Source: Cercis canadensis (taxonomy: Eukaryota > Streptophyta > Magnoliopsida > Fabales > Fabaceae). From it: a stretch of 64,000 nucleotides of DNA. The translations under genes were made by a program, and so were the position numbers. The notes below the pieces were generated by a model. That model worked only from the letters and a program-made list of their open reading frames with translations. It was not told the origin of the DNA and made no database searches. This document shows positions 1 to 11,853 of this stretch, piece by piece. Position 1 is the stretch's first letter, and each line of letters starts with the position of its first letter. The stretch spans positions 118,163 through 182,162 of the forward strand of contig QAOA01005363.1 in NCBI GenBank assembly GCA_003255065.1, in the 5' to 3' direction.

Positions 1-684
1 AATCAAAAGAAAAATGCATGCGTTGCCTAACTCGTTGACCAAAGGAGTGTGACTCACGTTAGTTTGAGTGCATGTTACTTCCACATAAAACGAAAATATA
101 GTACAATAATTAAAAAATGTTTTTATAACTAGATTATACTTTCACGTGGACAATAAGGTACTATCATAATTAAACATTCAATTCAGACTTTATAATACAT
201 TTTACAATTTGATATGGATGTCTATATATTAAGGTAATATGGCTTATACTTGAGAATAACCATTATAAAATGAAAGGTGAACAATAATTTTTATATTTGT
301 TTGTAGTTCCTTTCAAAGTAGAATATTAGGAGAAACTGTTTGATTACACTAGTTGTAGTAACTTTTACGGCATCACATGTGACTTTTGAGGAAAACAAGA
401 AGAAAATGGCTAGGGTCAGTCAACTCTATTGTTTCAATGACCTTTAACCCCATAAGTACGTAACTAAAGCCTAAGTTAGAATTGGTATACACCTAGTATT
501 CCCTTAACGCGGTTTTAAATTATGAGCACTATCCCAACATTTATATGATTGGATAGTTTCTCAATATCCAAATTCAAAACTTAGTTCCTACTACCTTTGG
601 TACTTATATTCTGTAATTATAGTCTAAAGACTAAGTGTTAGCTCTTTCTTATAGTGGAGTTTCTCCTAATGAATATAATCGATG

Positions 685-685
<1 letters not shown>

Positions 686-731
<46 letters not shown>
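686..731. repeat. (AT)n microsatellite
   Basis: Uninterrupted AT dinucleotides. A short frame reading Ile-Tyr repeats across it is a by-product of the repeat and not a gene. Confidence 0.95.
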
Positions 732-732
<1 letters not shown>

Positions 733-1325
733 TCTCAGTAACATATACAATTTTAAAATTAAAAACAAATTAACATATACAATATCCATGTTGGGCACTT
801 CGTTCTTGCTTTCACTTTATCTCAAAGTTTGATATAATAATGTTAAATTGGTCACCCAACAATTATATCTTTTAGTCTCTTAAGTAATTAGATAAATTAA
901 TTTCAAAATTAATATCTGTTAGGAATCTCTTGTTATAATAATGGTACACCTCTTGCTCTTAAAATTGGGATGTTGGATTTTAGCCCTTCAATTCCTACTA
1001 TATACATATTCTCTTTTTGCAATAAACTGCACTCCTTTGTAATTAAAGAAAAAAAAAATTATGATAGGTTGTGTAAGTTAATCCTATTAATAGACCCAAA
1101 GTTATAGTCAAAGTACCAAAAAAAAAATCAAAATAATTCAATGAAGCCATATTTAATTGTTGAATTTTATTTAAAAATTTAAAAAAAAATCAGAAATCTT
1201 GATATATCATACTTCCATGAATGTAAGAGTTAACACTAATTTCAATCATGCATCAACAATTGCAGCTGTAAGGCTAGAATTGTGGTAATTATTTTGAAAG
1301 TATTTATCATATTTGTTAATTTTAG

Positions 1326-1566
1326 GGAGTAGCTCTTTTCATACCCTATTTTGCTAATGACACGCCCTATTTAATGCCTAAATATGATATAGTTTAAATT
1401 ACATTCATTCAACATGGAAAGTTTTATATATTGAATGAGGTATAATGTGGGATTATGCAAATAAATGATATTCACTATTTATTAGATGAGGGGTAATTTT
1501 ATTTATATAATAAATTTTTAATAAATAGGGTGTGACATTAGTAACAGTGGGTGTGGAACTAGCAAT
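1326..1566. mobile_element. MITE candidate with about 45-bp imperfect terminal inverted repeats
   Basis: The left arm around 1330-1373 contains CTAATGACACGCCCTATTT, and the right arm around 1521-1564 contains its near-complement AAATAGGGTGTGACATTAG. The interior is AT-rich and non-coding. The flanking AATTTT on both sides could be a target duplication, but it is low-complexity, so the superfamily is left open. Confidence 0.5.
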
Positions 1567-2289
1567 TTTCTTAAATTTATTAACAAAACTACAAATTTTT
1601 AATTTTTTTTTTCTAAAGATAGGATATTTAGACTACAATTTATATTTAAATCCAGTTTTAACAAACTTCTTAAAAAAAATATAGATATTAAAGTCGCTAA
1701 TAATATTATTGAATAACAAGAAAAATAAATGTACAATTATGAAACATTGTGTAACATGTCTAACATGTGAGTGGAAATGTCATTCATGTATGGATGGTGT
1801 CCAACATGTATCCATATTATGGCCAAAAAGAAAACATGTCTCCATACACTTGCTCCACCTTGGCGTTTTGCTCTAACATTGAGTAATTATTTATTTGCGA
1901 GTAGACTTCTCACCAACCCATTACCACTCACTACTTAATACTAGTGCTTAATGTTCATGTACATAACACCTTGACCTAGCTGTCCATTGCTAATCAGCCA
2001 CTGGAAGTTCCCAATGCACTTTGTTACCTTTGAAATAGAAGGTAAAGCATCTATGCATTTTGCACTTTTTTCTAGAAAGTCTTCGTATATCTTCATCTAA
2101 TAGCAGCCAAGAAAGCATTCTTAAGAAAATCACTAGCAATAATTCTTCGGCACGTTAATTAAGCTTGGTGCCAATATAATTGACACATTGACTAAGGTAG
2201 ACAAGACAATATCATATGAGATCACGCACATAATTATTAGTTATGAGATGTGCTTCCAACCTTATGATTAATTAATATTATTGAAAATT

Positions 2290-2528
2290 GTCATCTAGCT
2301 GTAAATCAAATAGTCACAAGACTCATTTCGCAAGGAGAATCTTGTGTTTTAGGCCTTCTTTTGACAAAAATAAAAATTTTTAAAGCATTCTTTCACACAA
2401 AGCTATAATTATGAGTGTTTTGATAGCGAGATCTTTAGAATAGTAATGACTTATTCTAAGTTTAGTAAGTTTGACTCCATCCAAATGTAGTGTCAGGTCA
2501 ACATTTCTAAGTTATCCAAAAAAAAAGT
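2290..2528 (+). mobile_element. tRNA-derived SINE-like copy (degenerate)
   Basis: This segment has the same layout as the better copy at 25191-25432: a tRNA-like head (CAAGACTCATTTCGCAAGG, then AATCTTGTGTTTTAGGC), a middle with GACAAAAATAAAA, and a tail TTATCCAAAAAAAAA. The B-box region is degenerate. Family membership rests on the matching block order. Its second half is repeated after the N at 2546, which is probably an assembly effect. Confidence 0.35.
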
Positions 2529-2763
2529 ATTATTAAAATTTAAAGNCGCAAGGAGAGTCTTGTGTTTTAGGCCTTCTTTTGACAAAAATAAAATTTTTTA
2601 AAGCATTCTTTCACACAAAGCTATAATTATGAGTGTTTTGATAGCGAGATCTTTAGAATAGTAATGACTTATTCTAAGTTTAGTAAGTTTGACTCCATCC
2701 AAATGTAGTGTCAGGTCAACATTTCTAAGTTATCCAAAAAAAAAGTATTATTAAAATTTAAAG
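2329..2763. repeat. 217-bp direct duplication around a single N
   Basis: Bases 2329-2545 and 2547-2763 are almost identical and the same length, separated only by the N at 2546. The simplest reading is two overlapping contig ends placed side by side with a 1-base gap, so the second copy is probably not real genomic sequence. Confidence 0.85.
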
Positions 2764-3290
2764 TCCGAAAGGTCGCAATGTCATATCTAGGTACGTAGGA
2801 TATCCATTTGGTTTGGCCAAATATGGAGTATTACATTACTATGGGAAAAGCACACACTTGAAAATAACTTAATTACATCCATGGAACTATCTTCTATTAG
2901 TTATTGATTAGTAATTGCAGTGTGGGAACCGCTTGAGAAGTTAATATATATAGATCAAACAATTTTAAGGGAAAAACCTCAGCACTAGTAGACTGCCACC
3001 TGACAATTTAGGGACAAAGAATTCTTGAGTATATGACCAATTAATGAACAATTACTCATGGTTTTTACTGATGGTTTTAAATATAATTTTCTACACTATC
3101 CATTAAAATAAGTTGAATATGTACAATAATATTAGGTCATGTACTATGAACTCTATGCCAACGAAACCTTAACATAGGACCTTAGCACGATACCTATATA
3201 TTGTCCAGAGTCTTTACCTCAATAATGCTATTTTAAAAACAAATTCCCTAATTAGTATAGGTAAGAAACTATTTACAAAGTTGGTGTAGT
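2764..3290. other. Intergenic, nothing recognised
   Basis: No coding signal or repeat structure is recognised between the duplicated SINE-like block and the left part of pararetrovirus 1. Confidence 0.5.
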
Positions 3291-3381
3291 TTTAAAAAAG
3301 AAAAGGATAAATACAAAGTAAGGTTAAAGCTTTAAAAGCTCAAAAGGAGTTTTAAAGGGGTAAAACTCTTTTAACGTCAAC

Positions 3382-5230
3382 ATGACCCTATGGCAAAGTA
3401 ACATCCTTTGTTGCAATTTAGACCATGAGTCTAACCATTTTAGGCATGATTGTCATGGAAAAAATAATAACTTAGAAAGAGTAGTAAATTTCATAGCAGA
3501 TTTGGCATATTACTTAGTTGCAAAAATAGAGAAACTAGAAAAGATGTTAAAGGAAATATCCGAAATTAGAAAATTAGACTTGACCAATGAGAGTAAAAGG
3601 TTGTTAAAAAAAGTTGAACAGACGTTCAAAACCTTACAAATGAAAAATCAAGAGCTATGGATATGTGACTGGAGAAGGTTTAAAATAACACCACCAGAGC
3701 ATGTAAAAATCATACAGGAAAGAAAACAATCACTAGAAGATATATTAAAAAATTGAGAAAACGCTAAAACAATAGAAGATATGATGTATTAGGAACAAAA
3801 ATTACAAAATTTAGATTTTTCTAAGAATGATGAAAGAAGAATTTGTACTATAAAAGATGAAAATGGAGAAGAAGAATCTGGGAGTAAGAATGAATTTTCT
3901 GGATGGATTTTAGCCGAATTAGAAGCATATTTCAAAAGGTACACTGAATATTGAAAAGTAGAAGAAGAAAGGGAAAAAAAAAAAAAGAGACAAAATGAAA
4001 TACCTAGACAACCACCTCCACCTCCAAGCTTTGTAAAAGAAATCTTAGATAGAAGCCAAGGTCATTATTTTACTGAAGCTGTCCTAGGAAAACTAGAAGG
4101 AGAAACTGGAACTAGTAGATATAAAACACTTGTTTGATACGAATTTATGTCATGTCTAGTCCTGATAAGAAAACTTCAACTAGTAGCTACAACGGTAGTC
4201 TATTTAGATATAAACTGTGTGAAAGATCCTAAGAAAATAATTGAAGATTGGGCACAAGCAAATGTTCTTGTAATAAAAGCAAATGGTTGGAGTATTGAAT
4301 TCACAAAGAGTTTCTTAGAAGGAGCTTTGAGGGGAATAGCAAAGAAATTCTAAGAAAGGTTCAAATACTTGCCTAACTTTTGCTTTAAAGATAAGATAAA
4401 TATGAGAGATCAAATAATTTTTTTTTATGGCTAGAGAAATAAAACAAGAGTTTTGTGGAAAGTAAGATAATGAAGGGCTCTATGAAGAGAGCATTAGAGA
4501 AAAACTAACAAAGCTAAGAATATGTGATATGTGTTGATTTGATGAGTATACATGCGAGTTTCTAAAGTACTACTATGAGCTAAACAACTTTGAGACTTAT
4601 TTCTGGATTGAGCAATTTTTTTGACAAATTGCGTTAACCATGGAATAGACTCATAGCCCAAAGATATAAGAAATATCTAAAAGAAGATGAAAGGATAGAT
4701 ACTTTAGGATTAAGAATCCAATTTAGAAGAAAAATAATTAGAGAATGTTGCACTAACACTCTTGCTATAGAAGACTCTAAGAAAATATTAGAAGGAAGTA
4801 TGAGCAAAAATTGTTGTGGAAAGACTAGTTGATATGCCTGGACAATATGGGTGTCACAAAGAAAAAAAAAACATAAAATATATATATAAAAAAAAAAAAG
4901 TATTTCAAAAGGTTTAAGAACTACAAGGAGAAACCAAAGAGAGGAAAATGCTTTAGAAGAAGAAGAAGCTATCAAAATAGACCTTCAGATAAAAATAAGC
5001 CTCTGTGTCAACAAGAGAAACCTAAATCTGAATGTACTTGCTATATTTGTAAAGAAAAATGTCATATAGCTCCTGAATGTCCTAAAAGACATAATAAGAA
5101 AAATGCAAAACTAGTAAGGGCCTATGAAGAACTAGATTCTGAATATGAAATAATAAGTGATTCAAAAATCTCAAACACTGAAAGTATTTATGAATGTGAA
5201 GACTCAGATATGAGTCTGAAGATGAAAAAT
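3382..5230 (+). pseudogene. Caulimovirid capsid (coat protein) region, broken
   Basis: An opening frame at 3382-3756 encodes 124 residues rich in Lys, Glu and Leu, with a probable coiled coil in its middle. A proline run (QPPPPP) follows near 4010. A capsid-core-like stretch at 4147-4353 includes NGWSIEFTKSFLEGALRG. At 5039-5080 is a CX2CX4HX4C zinc finger, CYICKEKCHIAPEC, typical of caulimovirid coat proteins. The usual Gly before the zinc-binding His is Cys here. Acidic Ser/Glu-rich sequence follows (SEYEIISDS). Stops and frame changes occur at least around 3753, 3790, 3952 and 4351, so no intact capsid is encoded. The hAT element at 5440 separates this region from the next ORF. Confidence 0.65.
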
Positions 5231-5439
5231 ATGGATATGTAGGAATGATGGCTGAAGAAATAGAAAACTCTGAAACTACTAGTTTAAAAAAACTATATCA
5301 ATCTGAAGAAAGTTGGGAAATAAAACCTGAAAAAGAAGAGGAGTCGAGAAAAATAAAATGAAAACTACCTAAAAAAGAAAAAAAAAGGAGTTTATAAAGT
5401 AAAATTCTAGAATCTAACTAGCAAACTGAGTATTGAAAC

Positions 5440-6334
5440 TAAAGGTGTACACAACCCGAACCACCCGTAGTAAACCGACCAAAACTGACCGAAAAATCGC
5501 AAATTTGACAGTTCCACATGAAAGTCAGATGGAATCGGATGGCTGAGATTTGATATCTGGGTTCGGTTTTCACTCAATAAAAAAGAAGTAAATGGAACCG
5601 ACCAAACATTTATCTAATATTATCTTTTCCTCGTTCTTTGCGCCTTCACATCTCTCTCCCCAAGTGCTTTCAGTTTCCTCTTTCTTCCTCTCTCTCCCCA
5701 AGTCATTTCAATTTCCTCTTTCTTCTCTCGTTCTCTCTCTCCTTCACTTTGCTGGTTTCTGTGGTTTTGCTCTGTTCTAATGGTGAATCCCTCGCTAGGA
5801 ACTAACACCCTCTTGGTCTTATATTTTCCTTCAATAGTCACTGGCAAAGTTCTTAAATTTCTAGATGTAGATTCTTCAACAAGCTGCTTAGAGGATGCTC
5901 ATTTCTCCCTGTGATTTAACAGATGTCACTAGACATTTTCAGGTTTCCTCCATCAGGATTCTCTGTTGCTTCTGGTATGGGGTTCCGCTCTTTATCTGGA
6001 TGCTTCAGAGGACCTCCAGAAGATGGCATCTCCTAGCAACCAGTTCAAATATTTTGCAACCTGGCTTCGAGGAATGGCTTCTTGTGATTTCCAGATGGTT
6101 CTTTTTGTGAAACAAAAAGCCTAGTAAGTTAAACTAGATTTTTCCACTTGTATGGTTATTGATTTTGCAAACCGATACAACCCACCTGTTACAAACCATA
6201 CCCGATTATAACTGATTTCATCAGTTCTTTGTTCTGGTTGGTCGGTGACGGGTGGGAATTTTCCCAACCCGATGTTCATCGGTCGGGTGAGATTTGGCAC
6301 CAAAACCGACCAAACCTGACCATGAACACCCCTA
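5440..6334. mobile_element. Non-autonomous hAT element inside pararetrovirus 1
   Basis: The exact 8-bp target duplication ATTGAAAC lies at 5432-5439 and 6335-6342. The ends are TAAAGGTGTACA on the left and TAGGGGTGTTCA (reverse complement of the right end), matching at 9 of 12 bases. Subterminal regions are rich in ACCCGAACC and ACCGACC-type motifs, as is common in plant hAT elements. The interior has a CT-rich stretch with two similar units (CTCTCTCCCCAAGT) near 5655-5735 and no transposase. Removing it joins pararetrovirus sequence on both sides, so it inserted after the virus. Confidence 0.9.
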
Positions 6335-6387
6335 ATTGAAACCTTTGAAGGAGTTACTACTATAAAACAAACAAAAAAGGAAATGTT

Positions 6388-6900
6388 ATGATACAAATTT
6401 TTTATCATAAAAAGATAAAAGAATATAGAGAAAAATATAATTATGTTCACATAGGATTAGTACAAGTCGGGATGTGCCCTTTGTTCCAAAAAGTGATAGA
6501 TGCACCAGTTTTAGCATGCCTTCTTGATTGTAGGCACCTAAAATTGATTGGAGGAGTTCATTCTAATTTCCATAATGGACCCATAGCATTTGATGTTTAT
6601 CCTGGATATCATATAAGTCTAAGAGAGAAAAAAAAAATAATGAATGGTCTTATGCTAAAAATTCAAACTCAAGGACATGTAGGGAAGCCAAAACATTTTG
6701 GTACAATATAGGATAATCTATAGATTAGTAAACACTACACATCCTAGCTTTAAAATGGAACCCAAAGATGCAGTAATTTGGGAAAGTGAAACCCCACATA
6801 CTGAAAGGTTGATACCAAGAACACTACCTTGGAAAGAACTACAAATTCCTAATAAATGGCTAATAGAGCATAAACCTTCTAGGTCTAGACCAAGAGAAGA
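6388..6900 (+). pseudogene. Caulimovirid movement protein-like region, broken
   Basis: The frame from the ATG at 6388 contains YVHIGLVQVGMCPLF and, about 60 residues later, FDVYPGYHISL. These blocks resemble the 30K-superfamily movement proteins of Caulimoviridae in composition and spacing. A frameshift near 6698 ends that frame with TAG at 6709-6711. The homologous reading continues in the next frame with VQYRIIYRLVNTTHPSF and runs without a stop into the protease at 7214. The 30K assignment comes from recognition and not from a profile search. Such proteins move virus through plasmodesmata. This copy cannot make a full one. Confidence 0.5.
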
Positions 6901-7099
6901 TTTAGACATATCCTATTCGGGAGATGGAGAAATAATGGTGATAAATCCAAAAGCCATAATGAAAGAAATTGAAAAGGAAGAGGATTCACAGATAATAGGA
7001 TATAAAGAAGTAAGATTACCAATAAAAGAAAAATTAAATCTAGCCATGCTAAGACAAGAAAGTCCAAATGTAACATTTGTGTATGAATGTGATGAAATT

Positions 7100-7735
7100 A
7101 ATACCACGAGAATATATGAGCCTTTAAAATCTGTAAAAACATCAAAGAACAGCTCTTATATTATTGTGAAGTTTGATTTAAATTGTTATCACTCTTACAC
7201 ACTTGATGCTTTCATTGATACTGGTGTTGCATTTATAGTAGGACATCCTAACACTCTTCCTATAGAGTATTGGCAAAAGGTAAAACCAAAACACTTAATA
7301 GCAGCCAATGGAGAGAAAATTGAACTAAATAAACTGGCAAAAAATGTTCCTATATTGTTAAATAATCAAGTTTTTGTAATAGAAAACTTATGGCAATTTC
7401 CTCAAATTGATGGAGACTTATTACTATGATACAATTTCCTAAAACAGCGAATGTGCTTACCTTTTGTTCAACATGCTGATTATATTTAGCTAGGCACTCC
7501 ACCTGTTAGTATGCCTCTATTAACTAAGGTTGGGCAAAGGTGTATTATTGGTTTTGCACCTCAAACTATCGAAAAGGAACTTTCTAGTTATATACCATTA
7601 CCCATGAAGTTAATATCAGAGTTTTTCACTAGTAAACGTGGTGACAATCTAGAAATAGAAGAGGAAGACGAATTAGAAGCTTGGATTCAAGAACTAAATG
7701 ATCATTTATATTTTAGAAGAACTAAAAATGGTTAA
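7100..7735 (+). pseudogene. Caulimovirid aspartic protease and linker to RT, broken
   Basis: The retropepsin active-site block AFIDTGVAF is encoded at about 7208-7234, with the catalytic D-T-G at 7217-7225. The frame, continuous with the movement-like C-terminus, stops at 7427-7429 just after GDLLL. The next homologous piece, 7511-7735, lies in another frame and reads SMPLLTKVGQRCIIGF followed by an acidic linker (EIEEEDELEAW). At least two frame changes lie between protease and RT. In intact viruses this enzyme matures the polyprotein. Confidence 0.65.
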
Positions 7736-9296
7736 AGAAAATGTTCCAAGCTTACAAGAGATAATGGTAAGACTAAAAGAAAACTTAAGTGAAGACCCCT
7801 TAAAACTTTGGGAAAAAGATAAGGCCGAAGCAAATATTGAACTCATAGATCCAAAAAAGGTAATTAGAGTAAAACCCATAACCTATAGACCAGATAACAT
7901 ATAAAGAAATTTAAAGAACAGCTAGCAGAACTCCTTGAGAAGGGACTAATTCAACCTTCTAGGTCACCTCATAGTTCGCCAGCCTTTATGATTAGAAATC
8001 ATTCCGAAATAAAAAGAGGGAATGCTCGAATGTTCATAAATTATAAAGCCTTAAATCAAGCAATTAAATTTGATGGATGTTATCTTCCAAATAAAGAAGT
8101 TTTGTTAAATCGTATTCAAGGAGCTAATATTTTAGTAAATTTGATTGTAAATTTGGTTATTGGCAAATTAAAATGGAAGAACTATCTATACCATTAACTG
8201 CTTTTAGTGCTCCTCAAGGACATTATGAATGGAAAGTGATGCCTTTCGGGTTAAGTGTAGCTCCACAAATATTCTAGAGAAGAATGGATAATATATTTTG
8301 AGATCTTAGAGAATTATGTGTAATATATGTGGACAATATTTTAGTTTTTAGTAAAAACCAAAATGAACACAGAAAACATTTAATGCAAGTTGCTGAAAAT
8401 TTTAAAGAACATGGAATTATTTTATCTAAGCAAAAGATGGTATTAGAAAAGAGTGAGTTCTTAGGATTGACTTTAGAACAAGGAAATGTGGAAATGAAAC
8501 CTCATGCTAGAAAAGATACATCAATTTCTTGATAAAATAGAAGATAAATAGCAGCTACAAAAAAATTTAAGATGCTTAACATATGGAGAAAAATTTATAA
8601 AAAAAAATAAAAATTAGCAAAGTTAAGAAATTCATTACAAGAAAAACGAAGAATGGAGCTGGACAGAAAATGATAGTCAATATATACAAAAGGTAAAACA
8701 AGAAGTAAAGGATCTTCCGAGGTTAAAAATGCCTAATGAAGAAGATTTTATGATATTAGAAACTGATGCTTCTGACAACTATTGGAGTGCTATATTAAAA
8801 GCAAGAAATAAGCAAATTGGTGAAGAAGAGTTAAGCGCTTATGCGAGTGGTACTTTTAAACTAGTTGAAAAGAATTATCACAATAATGAAAATGAGTTAT
8901 TAGCTGTTAAAAGAGGAATAGAAAAGTTTGAAATATTTTTATCTCCTCGAGAATTCCTTATAAGGATGGATAATAAAAATTTTGCAGCTTTTATTAAGAA
9001 TAATCTTTATAAGTGTATGCNAGAATTATCACAGTAATGAAAATGAGTTATTAGCTGTTAAAAGAGGAATAGAAAAGTTTGAAATATTTTTATCTCCTCG
9101 AGAATTCCTTATAAGGATGGATAATAAAAATTTTGCAGCTTTTATTAAGAATAATCTTTATAAGTGTATGCAGCAAAGAATATTGCTTAGATTGCAACTA
9201 TGGTTTCGGCAATTCAGATTCAAGGCAGAACACATAAAATGTGAGAAAAATTATTTGCATGATGCTTTGACAAGAGAAGTTGTTTATACTTTATAG
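7698..9296 (+). pseudogene. Caulimovirid reverse transcriptase and RNase H, broken and with an altered active site
   Basis: In order, the region shows the RT entry block (LLEKGLIQPSRSPHSSPAF), the fingers block (ARMFINYKALNQ), MPFGLSVAPQIF, the catalytic loop IYVDNILVFS near 8323-8352, FLGLTLEQG, then RNase H with LETDASDNYWSAIL (8756 onward) and NENELLAVKRGIEKF. The RT signature is YVDN where active enzymes have YxDD, so a metal-binding Asp is lost. Stops interrupt it near 7904, 8276 and 8531. A 150-bp assembly duplication around N9021 repeats part of RNase H. The frame closes at 9294-9296, four bases before the ATG of the next ORF. Confidence 0.8.
8871..9171. repeat. 150-bp direct duplication around N9021
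   Basis: Bases 8871-9020 and 9022-9171 are identical except for one base, separated only by the N. It lies inside RNase H, and without it RNase H reads straight through. It is probably an assembly overlap. Confidence 0.85.
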
Positions 9297-9299
9297 GAA

Positions 9300-10684
9300 A
9301 TGGATCCTTCAAGTTCAAAAAGAAGCTAAATAAAGGGATTAAAACAAATGGCTAAGGAATCTCTCAACCAAGAAGCAAAAAAGGATTATGATGACACTTA
9401 TATATGGAATTGAATCAAGATCTCAAAAGGTTCTAATTGAAAAAAAACATATCAAGTGATGGAAAAACTCTCTATACATACTGATTCCTCAATACGGGGA
9501 AAATTAAACAAGTTGCTAAAAGTCTTAAAGGACTTGATTCTAACCAAAGAACTTGAAGCAAATATAGATGATGAAATACTAGTCTTAAGGATAAAATTAG
9601 TTGAAGAAAGCATAAACCACTTGGCTGAACATGTAGATTTGTGGATGGTTTCCACTGCAAAAGCTCAAATTGAAAACTTATCAGAAAAAATTATCTTTAA
9701 AGATAAAGCAAAAGTTTCTTATGTTACTAGTTATTATCTACCTTTATTAACCCCCAGCAAGGTATGGTTCTCACATCAACGAGAAGCTATTCTTAAAAAA
9801 TTGCAAAAATTCATGCCACTAGACATTCAAGAAAATATTCTAGCTATAAAACCAACTTATATGCAAGAATGACTCCAAGCTTATGAAGTCTTAAATATAG
9901 ATCTAAGCCAAGATCAACTTGGAATGTATCGGTTATTTGAAGATGGAAATAATTGGTGGGTAATAGATGGTGATTGCCCTCCATATCAAGCTACCTGGAT
10001 GTTTGAACAAGGACTACTTTGAAAAATTTCTTTCACTAGATTTGAAATTGATAGATTATTCAAATTATTAAAGATGCTTTAAAATGGGAGAGACAACATT
10101 GTTATTGGCAAAAGTTCACTATGATAATCTTCAGTGTCCCTCCAGAATGGAGAGAATAAACTCAATTTTTTCCAAGCTCTCACATTGTACAACTGCTAAG
10201 GCATGAGAGGCCTAGAAGTCTATTTTGTCGAAAAAAGGTAAAAGACCTTAGTGGAAAAATTATCGCATTATTAAAAGCTTGTGAACTAGTAAATCACTAT
10301 TTTGCTTTTTTACAAAAAGATTGGAAGACTTTCTCAACAACAGAAAGAATTATTTTTCAAAGAAAAATGAGAAGAAAATTCTGGATAAATCACCAAAAAA
10401 GCCAAATATATCATAAAAGAATAGCCAACTTAACATTAGAAATGACTAAGGAATGCCATGAATCCTTGAAAGACTTCTTTGGAGCATGGACTGAGGTGAC
10501 ACATGGTAGCACTTTCATGGATAATGAAATAGATGGCAGCATGCATGATAATGAAGAAACACTTGGAAACATGCATGACAATGAAGAAACACTTGGTGAC
10601 GTGCATGACAATGAGCATGGATGGAATGACCACGTATTTGATGCAGATGCATGGGACAACATTATGAATCAGATGGAGGGATGA
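9300..10684 (+). pseudogene. Pararetrovirus 1 late ORF (ORF4-like), function not proven
   Basis: An ATG at 9300 directly follows the RNase H stop and opens MDPSSSKRS before an early stop. The best-preserved part is 9456-9872 (about 138 residues, Lys/Leu/Glu-rich, probably helical), followed by LEDGNN-like and WWVIDGDCPPYQATWMF sequence near 9945-10005, then 10367-10684 ending in an acidic tail with peptide repeats. Position after RT matches the transactivator/inclusion-body gene of several caulimovirid genera. That identity is inferred from position only. Several stops (for example 9870, 10019) prevent a full product. Confidence 0.5.
10541..10620 (+). repeat. 30-bp tandem repeat encoding a decapeptide
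   Basis: Units at 10541-10570, 10571-10600 and a shortened one at 10601-10620 read MHDNEETLGN, MHDNEETLGD and VHDNE. It codes for the acidic C-terminus of the late ORF and lies about 265 bp upstream of the TATA box. Unit 2 ends in GTGAC followed by GTGCATGACA, which makes a TGACG motif of the as-1 type. Confidence 0.85.
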
Positions 10685-10884
10685 GTTGTCACAATTAGCT
10701 GCCACCTCTAAATCAACTTCTCAAAACTCTATGACAAAACCCTTGTAAGATAATAGAATCAGGTGAAGGAACAGTCGAGTCTTGTGACTTTTGTACAATA
10801 CCTGAGCACTCATGCAGAGGGCTTAAACCTGATCTTTTATTTTGTTAAGTTTAGAATCCAAATTTTGAAGTCCGCTCTTTTGTC

Positions 10885-10892
10885 TATAAAAG
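10885..10892 (+). promoter_or_regulatory. TATA box of the pararetrovirus 1 genomic promoter (predicted)
   Basis: TATAAAAG in the context TGTCTATAAAAGGGA lies about 200 bp after the last ORF, as expected for the pregenomic RNA promoter of a caulimovirid. No experimental support is possible from sequence. Confidence 0.6.
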
Positions 10893-10962
10893 GGAAATGG
10901 ATTGCGTCTTGTAAGATAGAGTTGGGCAAGGTGTAAGGGAAAGAAAGCTAAGTGTGTTCTAA

Positions 10963-11853
10963 GGCTAATGTACTTAAATAATACACTTTGACAAACTATT
11001 TACCTAAAATGGACACTTTTGAATATTTTATTAATTTTTCAAAAAACGTATCTAAGGGAGATAGAAAAAAAGTCCGGCAATGAACACGTTTTAGGGGGCT
11101 AAAACGTGTACACAAAGAACACGTTTTAAAAATAAAGCGTGTTCCTTTGGAACACGCTTTAGAGGGCTAAAATGTGTTCACAAGGAACATGCTTTAGGAA
11201 TAAAGTGTGTTCCAAAGGAACATTCTTTAGCCCTTTAAAGCGTGTCCCTCTCTTTTTCAAAAACATTGTTTTCCCTTTATGTTGATGGTGCAAAATAATA
11301 GTAGCAGTCGTGGAGGTTCTTCTGGTTGCCCAAGCACGAGCACAGCCGCTGTGAGCAATAACTTCATGCCATTTGGAGACAAGCCGCACATAAAGACTTT
11401 GCGTTCTTTTGAATATCCTTCATCCAATATTATAGCATACAAATTGGAATACTCCTTTTGACTTTCTCGCATAGCTCACATGAACAAATGGGAAGACAAA
11501 TATTACAACCATACATTGAGACATGCATTACGACCACTTCTCCTCATCTCCATTTTCTTCATCTAATTTCAAAAAAGAGAGGGACACGCTTTAGGAGCTA
11601 AAGTGTGTTCCTTGTGAACACATTTTAGCCCTCTAAAGTGTGGAACACGCTTTATCCCTAAAACATATTCTTTGTGAATACGTTTTAGCCCCCTAAAGCA
11701 TGTTTATTGCTAGACTCTTTTTCTATCTCCCTTAGATACGCTTTTTAAAAAATTAGTAAAATATTCAAAAGTGCCCCTTTTAGGTAAATAGTTTGAAAAC
11801 TACCTCATTTGTGTAAATAGTTTGTCAAAGTATATTATTTAGGTACATTAGCC
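10963..11853. mobile_element. Mutator-like foldback element in the pararetrovirus leader
   Basis: The exact 9-bp target duplication GTGTTCTAA lies at 10954-10962 and 11854-11862. The ends are GGCTAATGTAC and its complement, and arms of about 300 bp each are inverted copies. Inner arm parts consist of alternating motifs such as GAACACGCTTTAG and AAAGCGTGTTCC. The right arm carries a small internal duplication of CAAACTATTTAC. The centre (about 11270-11570) is unrelated sequence with short frames on both strands and may be captured DNA of unknown origin. No transposase is present. Confidence 0.9.

Larger units (their letters stand above)
1..2289. other. AT-rich intergenic DNA, no gene seen
   Basis: I see no coding signal here. 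Short open frames are AT-biased and share no recognisable motif. The stretch holds an AT microsatellite and one inverted-repeat MITE candidate, listed separately. Confidence 0.6.

Noticed and set aside
4634..4975. Minus-strand frame of 113 codons
   Set aside because: It is a shadow of the A-rich capsid pseudogene on the other strand, with Phe/Leu-rich low-complexity content and no motif.
11159..11472. Minus-strand frames across the foldback element
   Set aside because: They run from arm repeats into the centre and match no family. Repeats alone explain the first half.
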